DNA of 64,000 bases, taken from the NCBI GenBank assembly GCA_949128115.1, contig OX421968.1:28548877-28612876 (forward strand). The letters are read 5' to 3'. Of the stretch, positions 57,256 to 64,000 are shown piece after piece (the stretch's first letter is position 1; every line of letters starts with the position of its first letter). This stretch comes from Anaspis maculata. Lineage: Eukaryota > Arthropoda > Insecta > Coleoptera > Scraptiidae. The position numbers were made by a program, and so were the translations under genes. The notes beneath the pieces were generated by a model. The model had not been told where the DNA came from. It saw nothing but the letters and a program-made list of their open reading frames with translations, and did not search any database.

Positions 57256-57905
57256 TTTATAACTCGATTTTACTTTTAGTCGCAATTTTAATCGCAATTT
57301 TAACGAAGTTCAAAGATACGATTTCCTCTATACCTTTTATAACCCGATTTTAATCGCAAGCCGCAATCGCAACGATTTTAAGGATTTTAAGAAGTTGGCC
57401 AATATCCAACTCTTGCGATCCGATCCTGACGATCGACCAATGAAAATCAAGATAATATCAAGATTAGCGAAAATGAACACAGTAGTCTTCTTGATTAGCA
57501 GTGTTATTAATGGATTTTCTGGGGACTTTTAGCGACAAGCTGACGAGTGAGCAGTGGCGCAACTAAGGAGAGGTCAGCCGGGTATCCGCACCCACCTGTT
57601 CAAATATTTGACCGCAACGGTGACTTTTCAACGTTTACAATTCACTCGAACATACATTGATTATGCTCATTTTCCCGAAAAATGTTCACTTGCGGCGCCT
57701 TCTTGGTCTGTATAGGTGCCTGTTTGTTCAAATGGGCTAGGTTCGCCACTGCACTGCACCCTAGGTTTCCTCCCTCCATCAGCCTTGCTTCCGATCGATG
57801 CGATCGTTACGATCGAGTTATAAATTGGCGAGGTGAATATGCTTACGATCGATCCGACTAAAATTGCGATTAAAATTGCGACTAAAATTAAAATCGAGTT
57901 ATAAA
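57256..57905. mobile_element. 650-bp MITE with TTATAACTCGATTTTA ends
   Basis: TTATAACTCGATTTTACTTT and, at the right, TTAAAATCGAGTTATAA; internal TAGTCGCAATTTTAATCGCA motifs are repeated and paired. A shorter internal copy of the end (TTTATAACCCGATTTTAATC) sits near 57337. The motif TAAAATTAAAA/TTTTAGTCG also links it to the MITE at 21054-21545. Confidence 0.65.
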
Positions 57906-58284
57906 TCGCACTTTATAGTCCTATATGTGAAGATACTGAAATGTTTTGGTTCCACTTTCAAAATGGCCTCATTTCAAAATGGCGGCCGTTTGTTTCCGGT
58001 GACATTTATTCGGACCTAACTTGCTTCATTCGCACCCGATTTGATTTTTTTTTTTAAATACGTGAATCCATATTCTTTGTCCGCTGCTATCATCGGTTAT
58101 CATTTATATCAATCTGTTTGACCGCAATTAGAAAAAAACTGAAAATTATGATGACTTTTAGTCCTATAGGTTTCTCGACTGTTTCTCAACCTAATTCAAG
58201 TTGTATTGATCCTAACAGCATCTACAATGAATGAAGTTAACTAAAAACTCAGCTTGCTGGAACAATAATAGCCACAAGTGATAC
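57906..58284. other. Intergenic stretch, nothing recognised
   Basis: AT-rich with no terminal repeats. Confidence 0.4.
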
Positions 58285-58870
58285 AGTAGGTAAACAAGCG
58301 AATATGCCTCATGAGCATGAGGCTCAGTAGCGCACTTCCTTTTTGAAGGATTAGTGAACGCAAGATGTTAAGTAATTAGGGTTCTACCGTTATTCGACTT
58401 GAAAATCAGAATGATTGTCGTACTAGACAAGGGTAAGTTCCAAGTTTCATGAAAATCGTTCCACAAATGAGAAAATTTCAATATGGCAGCCAAGATGGCG
58501 GCGGAATCGTGAAACTCCGCTTGAAAATAACAATGATCATACGAGACAAAGATAACTTTCAAGTTTCATGAAAATCCGTCCACTTATAAGAAATTTTAAT
58601 ATGGCGGCCAAGATGGTGGTGGAATCATGAAATTTGGCTCAAGAATGAAAATGATCATACGAGACAAAGGTAAGTTCCAAGTTTCATAAAAATCGTTACA
58701 CTAATATGAAATTTCAATATGGCAGCCAAGATAGCGGCAGAATCATGAAATTCGGCTTGAAAATAAGAATGTTCGTACTAGACAAGAATAAGTTCCAAGT
58801 TTCATGACAATCGTTCCACTTATAAGAAATTTCAATATGGCAGTCAAGATGGCGGCGGAATTATGAAAGC
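58285..58870 (-). repeat. Composite repeat: hairpin motif plus ~115-bp array, inverted
   Basis: On the minus strand four to five array units (58375-58870, marked by GGCGGCCAAGATGGTGGTGG on plus) lead to AACATCTTGCG and the hairpin motif at 58291-58340 (GCCTCATGAGCATGAGGC on plus). Same order as 7201-7508, so this is a mobile composite unit. Confidence 0.65.
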
Positions 58871-59464
58871 CAATCTGCCTATTTGGTCCTTGCATGAGGA
58901 CCTAAGCTATCCGTCGGATAAAGTTCAATTTCTAAGGGCTGTAGCTTTATTTTCTGAAGAGAAGTTCAATTTCTTCGAAATGCACAGGAGATCTCTGTTT
59001 TTTTGATAATAATGGTAACGATGTATGGATAACAAAAATAGTGCCCATTGCCCACCCTTGCCTTGGGGACATCAGCTATCCATCGGAAAAAGTTCCAAAG
59101 CTCTTGCTCCAATTCTCGGGAAGGAGTACAGCGTCTTAATTTCTACACGGACAGACAGACAGACAGACAAATCGGCCACATGAGCGTCATTCTGTTACTT
59201 GAAAAAAATGTTTCAACTGATTTCGATCTCCTGAACACGAATATCGGGTTTATTTTTGAATTGGAACAATTCTTTTTTATCGAAAACCCGAAAAAATGGT
59301 AGGTACTCTGTCACATGATTTTTAGTAATACCTACCTACTTTTTTTGTAATTGAGCGAACATTTTTCGTAGTTTGAGTGCCATTATCTTTCAGGTACCTA
59401 GTATTGGCTATTTCAAAATGTTAGATAGTGTAATATGGCACGTCTGATTTTAAATTCATAGGGC
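58871..59464. other. Intergenic stretch with (ACAG)n
   Basis: A short (ACAG)n tract at 59149-59170 and a scrap shared with the 16228-18507 foldback (CTCCTGAACACGAATATCGG at 59230). No gene. Confidence 0.45.
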
Positions 59465-59973
59465 CGCGTATGCGCCGAGCCGTAGCTTTGCGGTCGTTTT
59501 CAAAAATTTATAACAATTGACCCGAGGGTTGTATCGAAGTGGAGTTTTTGTCAAAAGAAAGTTCAAATTGTTCTCTAAATATAATCTCGTAGGTCGAAGG
59601 CTGTTTGACGACGAGTACCGATACACACGTGTGTCTTCACTGATAACGATTTTTCGAGTAAATCACCGTCCAAAAATCAGTTTCTTCAACCGAAACAGCA
59701 AAAGGGCGATCCACGGGACCGCCTGGACCAGCTTGGTGAGCTCGCAAATCCCAAATCAGTCACCTCACAGCAATACGTTCCATAACAATAACAAACATCA
59801 CATTTCATTTAATTCCCTTATCACCACAGAACCATAAGAAACCTACCGCTCACAAAAACCATCAACAGGCGCTTGGCGCTGCCACACCCTAATCAATCCT
59901 ACGACAAAAATGCAATCATTTACTTTTCCAAAGGTAAAACCATAAAACATCACCTGAATAAACCCATATAACA

Positions 59974-61365
59974 ATGAATCTCCCACCATCAAATTCACCA
60001 CAAAGACCAAACCAACCAGTTTCATATGCAAATGCCGCTAGATCAAAACCTCAGCCTAATCTCCCAAAAAGAGACCAAGCTATTGTCCTCGACATATCCA
60101 ACGACGAACTTCGTCTCACAGACTACGTTACGGCAGTCGGGAGCATAACCGGACCAAAGAATATCATCTCAGCTTCACGAATTTCAAACAACAGAATATG
60201 CATCTACCTAACTAACACTAAACTAGTAGAAGAACTTGTCTCCCAACAACAAACACTATATATTCAAGATAAAACATTCAAAATTCGCAAACTCGTAACA
60301 CCTGCTAAAAGACTGATAATCTCGAATGTGCACAGCGCAATACCACATGAACTAATCGAGACTGCTATTCGTAATAAAGGGTTCAGACCAGTTTCCCCAA
60401 TAGCGACCTTACGAGCCGGAATCCAAGGAGACAAATACAATCACGTAGAGAGTTTTCGTCGCCAAGTGTTTATTGCCCCACCAGAAGACGACTTAGAACT
60501 ACCCTCATCCATACTTATGTCATTCGAAGAAACCACCTTCAGAATTTTCTTATGTTTCGATGAACTTACTTGTTTTCTCTGCAAAACCCCAGGACATGTA
60601 GCCAGCAAATGCCCTCACCCACCTTCAATAGAATCTGAGAGACAATCATCCAGGCGCTCATCAACTGACTCAATTGCACAATCAGCAACCAACGATGAAA
60701 CTGACGACATTGAAGAAATATCAGATGACGAAATACCCCTATCTCACACAATCACTACAGAAGCCACAGTACACAAACCCCAAAACCAACCTAGTACAGC
60801 ACAAAAGCGCCAAGCACCGACGAATTCCGAAATTTCCTCAGACATCTCCAGCACCGAAGACATAAACCAAACAGCGCAATCATCTCAAACCAAAGTAACA
60901 GACCCTTTTAGACAACCCAATCTACCACCAAAACCAAACAAGAACAAAAACTCAACACAAACACACAAAAAACCAAAAATCGGCAAATCAAGAGAGACAA
61001 GTCCAAACCGAAATCAAATCCTTAAAAAATCTTCATCCACGGAATCGATAACAACCAATATTGACGATATACTCGAACCAATCAGAAATGAAATCAAAAT
61101 AAACCCAAAAAAATACACCATCTCTTATGACAACTTCAAGAGCTTTATCGAAAACGCCATACAAAGCAAGAACATCACCTCGGAAGCATTAAGATACACT
61201 GACAACATCGATCTATTACTGAATATGATAGACGACACCTACGACAAACTAACCAGCAGATCAATGAAGAACCGCTTCACAAGAATCAAAAATAAAATCA
61301 AGAGCCAATCTTTTGACACACAACCAAAGCCAACCCAATCAGACACAGAAGAAAACCAACCATAA
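59974..61365 (+). CDS. ORF1: nucleic-acid-binding protein of the non-LTR retrotransposon
   Basis: 463 codons from ATG 59974 to TAA 61363-61365. An N-terminal Pro/Asn/Ser-rich segment is followed by a folded region with IISASRISNNRICIYL (65-80) and AKRLIISNVHSAIPHELIE (111-129), then SFRRQVFIAPP (160-170). A zinc knuckle CxxC-x4-H-x4-C uses C200, C203, H208 and C213. The second half is low-complexity and charged (Ser, Asp, Glu, then Lys, Asn, Thr). Proteins of this layout coat the element RNA and act as chaperones during target-primed reverse transcription. The block SRISNNRICIYL plus knuckle is typical of ORF1 in Jockey/I-group elements of arthropods. ORF2 follows immediately in the -1 frame. 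No damage seen. Confidence 0.85.
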   Translation: MNLPPSNSPQRPNQPVSYANAARSKPQPNLPKRDQAIVLDISNDELRLTDYVTAVGSITGPKNIISASRISNNRICIYLTNTKLVEELVSQQQTLYIQDKTFKIRKLVTPAKRLIISNVHSAIPHELIETAIRNKGFRPVSPIATLRAGIQGDKYNHVESFRRQVFIAPPEDDLELPSSILMSFEETTFRIFLCFDELTCFLCKTPGHVASKCPHPPSIESERQSSRRSSTDSIAQSATNDETDDIEEISDDEIPLSHTITTEATVHKPQNQPSTAQKRQAPTNSEISSDISSTEDINQTAQSSQTKVTDPFRQPNLPPKPNKNKNSTQTHKKPKIGKSRETSPNRNQILKKSSSTESITTNIDDILEPIRNEIKINPKKYTISYDNFKSFIENAIQSKNITSEALRYTDNIDLLLNMIDDTYDKLTSRSMKNRFTRIKNKIKSQSFDTQPKPTQSDTEENQP

Positions 61366-64000
61366 AATTCAAAGTACTACAATGGAACTGTAACGGGTTT
61401 ATTACCCGATACGAATACTTACAAAAACTCCTTCGAGACCACGACCCTGACATCTTAGCCATACAGGAAACACACTTCAAACCCAACAAAACATTCAATC
61501 TTCGCAACTACGAAATTTTCCGCCTAGATCGAAGAAACGAAGAGCACGCAAGCGGAGGTGTTGCCATCCTCGTTCACAATAGAAACACAGCAGAAGAAGT
61601 ACCCCTTATCACGAACATGGAAGCCGTAGCAGTCAAAATTACTAATAAAAACCACCTCACAATTTGCAACATCTACATCGCCCCCAATAAAAAATTCAAA
61701 GATGAAGACATACGACACATAATTGAACAACTACAACAACCGTTCATACTAACAGGAGACTTTAATGCACACAACATTCTCTGGGGCTCAGAGCACACCG
61801 ATACCAGAGGCCGCATCATAGAAAAAGTAACAAATGACGACAACATCATCCTCCTCAACAACACCCAACCAACCCATTTCTGCTCTGCTTCTGGGAAATT
61901 AACAAACATTGATTTGACATTTTCGGACCCCGTAACAGCAGCAAACTTTATCTGGGACCCCTTGCCCGATCTCTACGGTTCCGATCACTTCCCAATTGAA
62001 ATCAAAACACAACTCGATCACCACCCAATGACCAACAACACAACTCCAAAATGGAACCTTAAAAAAGCCAACTGGTCGATGTTTCAAGAACTTTTGAAAT
62101 TCCAAAACCATGATGAACCCTCTCCATCTACCAATATAGACATACTGATTGACGAATTCACCACACTTATCACTACAGCAGCAGAAGCAAGCATCCCAAA
62201 ACACAAACCAATAACCAAAACAAAACCCGTACCTTGGTGGAACATGGAATGCGAGAACACCATCAAAGAAAAGAAAAAAGCGTTCAACAGATTCAAAAAA
62301 CACTCGACACTCGAAAATCTAATTGAATTCAAAAAAAGAAGAGCAGTCGCACAAAGAACCATCAAAGAAAGCAAAAGAAAATCCTGGCAAGATTACGTAT
62401 CTTCTATTAGCAGCTCTACACCACTCACTGAGGTCTGGAGTAAAATCAAGAGAGTAAGAGGCTCCCACCACTACCACACAATTTCAGCACTAGAAACAAA
62501 CGGAATCACAGTCACAGACCACCAAGACATTGCAAATACCATGGGGAAGACCTTCGAAGACACATTCAGTGACAACCAGTACACTCCTGAATTTCTACAC
62601 CACAAAAACTTGACAGAAACAGAAGCCCTAGAAATGAATGACAACAACATCAACGACTCAATCAACAACCCTTTCTCCCTTTGGGAACTCCAGTCTGCTT
62701 TAAACTCTTGCAAAAACGCCAGTCCTGGTCCAGACAACATACCCTTCCAGCTAATAAAAAACCTTCCTTCAGAAACTCAGCACTACCTCCTCAAGCTATA
62801 CAACCTCATCTGGACACACCACGTCTTCCCAGAATCATGGAAAAAAGCAACCATCACTCCAATCTTGAAACCTGGAAAAAAGAAAACAGACCCAGCAAAC
62901 TACAGACCAATTGCCCTCACCTCCTGCATATGCAAAACCCTAGAAAAGATGATAAACAAACGACTGCTATGGTACCTCGAAGACAAACAACTTATCTCTG
63001 CGGCTCAAAGTGGCTTCAGACAGCACCGCAGCACAACAGACCAACTAGTCAATCTACAAACCGAAATCATAAACGCATTTAAAGAAAAACAACACCTGAC
63101 AGCAATCTTTTTCGACCTACAAAAAGCCTATGATACTACTTGGAAATATAACATCTTGAAAACCATGAAAAGCTACGGTCTAAACGGAAACATCATATAC
63201 TATGTGGAAAACTTTCTAACCGACAGATCTTTTAAAGTGAAGCTAAACGGAATCTTATCTACAACTTTCCAACAAAAAAATGGCGTACCCCAAGGGGCAG
63301 TCCTAAGCACTACACTTTTCCTTATAGCTATAGACAGCGTCACAAAACAAATTCAACCACCCATAATGACATCTCTCTACGTTGACGATCTTTGCATCTA
63401 CTACAGGGGAAAAAATGAAAAAACTACACAAGATTTACTCCAAAAAACACTCACAAAATTGGAAGATTGGTCTACACATACAGGATTCCGCTTTTCACCA
63501 GAAAAAACTAAATGTATAAGATTCGACAGACTGAACAACTACACACCCCCAGACCTATTTTTACATGGGACAAAAATCCCCACCGTCCAAGAAGTAAAAT
63601 TCTTAGGAGTAACGTTCGACAGAAGACTAACATGGAAATCGCACATCTCTCAACTGAAGAATGAATGCTCGAAAAGGCTTAATATAATGAAAACTCTCTC
63701 AAACCTTGACTGGGGTAGCGACAGAAGCACTTTGATAGTCCTTTACAAATCACTCATCCTATCTAAAATCAACTACAGCAGTATAGTGTACGGATCAGCA
63801 AAACCAAAGATCCTACAGTCATTGAACAGCACTCAAAACTCAGCCTTTCGACTTGCTACCGGAGCCTTCAGAACAAGTCCAATCAACCGACTACAAAGCC
63901 TGGTGAACGAGCCCCCACTTGACATCGTGAGAAGCAAAACGTTACTCATTTATGCACACAAAGTCCACTGCGATAAGAGGCACCCAGCGTATAAGTCTTT
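61362..64000 (+). CDS. ORF2: APE endonuclease and reverse transcriptase (partial, runs off the edge)
   Basis: One open frame of at least 879 codons, in frame -1 to ORF1 and overlapping its stop (ATAAAA at 61362). No ATG lies near the start, so translation probably begins by reinitiation at the ORF1 stop or at a non-AUG codon. The APE endonuclease comes first: LQWNCNGF, IQETHF, NIYIAP, LTGDFNAHN (GDF at 61755) and GSDHFPIEI, so all expected catalytic blocks are present. The reverse transcriptase has the GPDNIPF, PANYRPIALTS, SGFRQHRSTTDQ, FFDLQKAYDT, NGVPQGAVLST and YVDD motifs, the last at 63378-63389, about residue 673. The enzyme nicks the target and copies the element RNA onto the free 3' end. 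YVDD in place of the more usual FADD/YADD is a minor variant. Whether an RNase H follows cannot be seen. Confidence 0.9.
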   Translation, partial: MKFKVLQWNCNGFITRYEYLQKLLRDHDPDILAIQETHFKPNKTFNLRNYEIFRLDRRNEEHASGGVAILVHNRNTAEEVPLITNMEAVAVKITNKNHLTICNIYIAPNKKFKDEDIRHIIEQLQQPFILTGDFNAHNILWGSEHTDTRGRIIEKVTNDDNIILLNNTQPTHFCSASGKLTNIDLTFSDPVTAANFIWDPLPDLYGSDHFPIEIKTQLDHHPMTNNTTPKWNLKKANWSMFQELLKFQNHDEPSPSTNIDILIDEFTTLITTAAEASIPKHKPITKTKPVPWWNMECENTIKEKKKAFNRFKKHSTLENLIEFKKRRAVAQRTIKESKRKSWQDYVSSISSSTPLTEVWSKIKRVRGSHHYHTISALETNGITVTDHQDIANTMGKTFEDTFSDNQYTPEFLHHKNLTETEALEMNDNNINDSINNPFSLWELQSALNSCKNASPGPDNIPFQLIKNLPSETQHYLLKLYNLIWTHHVFPESWKKATITPILKPGKKKTDPANYRPIALTSCICKTLEKMINKRLLWYLEDKQLISAAQSGFRQHRSTTDQLVNLQTEIINAFKEKQHLTAIFFDLQKAYDTTWKYNILKTMKSYGLNGNIIYYVENFLTDRSFKVKLNGILSTTFQQKNGVPQGAVLSTTLFLIAIDSVTKQIQPPIMTSLYVDDLCIYYRGKNEKTTQDLLQKTLTKLEDWSTHTGFRFSPEKTKCIRFDRLNNYTPPDLFLHGTKIPTVQEVKFLGVTFDRRLTWKSHISQLKNECSKRLNIMKTLSNLDWGSDRSTLIVLYKSLILSKINYSSIVYGSAKPKILQSLNSTQNSAFRLATGAFRTSPINRLQSLVNEPPLDIVRSKTLLIYAHKVHCDKRHPAYKS

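Larger units (their letters stand above)
59465..64000 (+). mobile_element. Non-LTR retrotransposon of the Jockey/I group, 3' end outside the window
   Basis: Contains ORF1 with a CCHC knuckle and ORF2 with APE endonuclease and reverse transcriptase in the usual order. Upstream sequence from about 59465 may be its 5' untranslated region; 59468-59590 is shared with the arms of the 10.66 kb palindrome. The plus strand is strikingly A- and C-rich across the coding part, unlike its surroundings. Both ORFs are open, so this copy looks young and possibly active. The 3' part, which may include RNase H, is beyond the edge. Confidence 0.85.

Noticed and set aside
62681..63082. 133-codon ORF in another frame inside ORF2
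   Set aside because: It overlaps the reverse transcriptase frame, which has all family motifs. The overlapping frame has none.

Overview
This is eukaryotic, repeat-dense DNA of moderate AT bias, most likely from an arthropod genome (possibly a hemipteran; the species cannot be fixed from the sequence). I recognise no intact host gene. Nearly every coding trace belongs to a transposable element, and most of the window consists of inverted-repeat (foldback or MITE-like) elements, tandem arrays and nested insertions. Homologies named here were recognised by eye, without database searches.

The main structure is a 10.66 kb near-perfect palindrome at 30402-41059. It is bounded on both sides by the same 6-bp direct repeat (GACGGT), starts with AG and ends with CT. 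The two ~5.2 kb arms differ only by a few substitutions and simple-repeat length changes. Each arm carries the same eroded ORFs, a ~130-bp minisatellite and an 11-bp minisatellite. The centre is a 280-bp spacer between two ~190-bp hairpins whose loops lie in the same orientation rather than mirrored. The target duplication shows it inserted as one unit. A 6-bp duplication with AG termini recalls Maverick/Polinton elements, but no Polinton protein is recognisable.

Layout. 1-8300: degenerate repeats, a 2.2 kb foldback (1138-3303), a ~115-bp tandem array, and a Penelope-like GIY-YIG fragment interrupted by a foldback that itself carries a TTAA-flanked MITE. 8300-16100: fragments of a reverse-transcriptase-associated protein, a SWIM zinc-finger relic, a TAA-flanked MITE, and a foldback with a MITE in its centre. 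16200-25300: a 2.3 kb foldback, several MITEs and a ~264-bp tandem array (23520-25256). 25400-30400: a dispersed repeat split by a hAT-like element, which is itself split by a solo LTR. 30402-41059: the palindrome. 41300-48730: hairpins, two copies of a 1.2 kb repeat, and a 4 kb interval closed by inverted ends. 49033-56400: TA-flanked palindromes, a second TTAA MITE, Harbinger-like relics and a further foldback. 56600-58900: a second LTR, a MITE and an inverted copy of the ~115-bp array. 59465-64000: the only apparently intact coding element, an APE-type non-LTR retrotransposon with ORF1 (CCHC zinc knuckle) and ORF2 (endonuclease plus reverse transcriptase) running off the right edge.

A hairpin-bearing motif of ~45 bp (consensus GCGCTACTGAGCCTCACG followed by CACGTGAGGC and CACTTGTTT) occurs at nine dispersed sites, often at the end of the ~115-bp array, and may be the 3' terminus of a Helitron/Helentron-like family. 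Overall the window looks like a transposon nest rich in potential long hairpin RNAs, with no host gene system.
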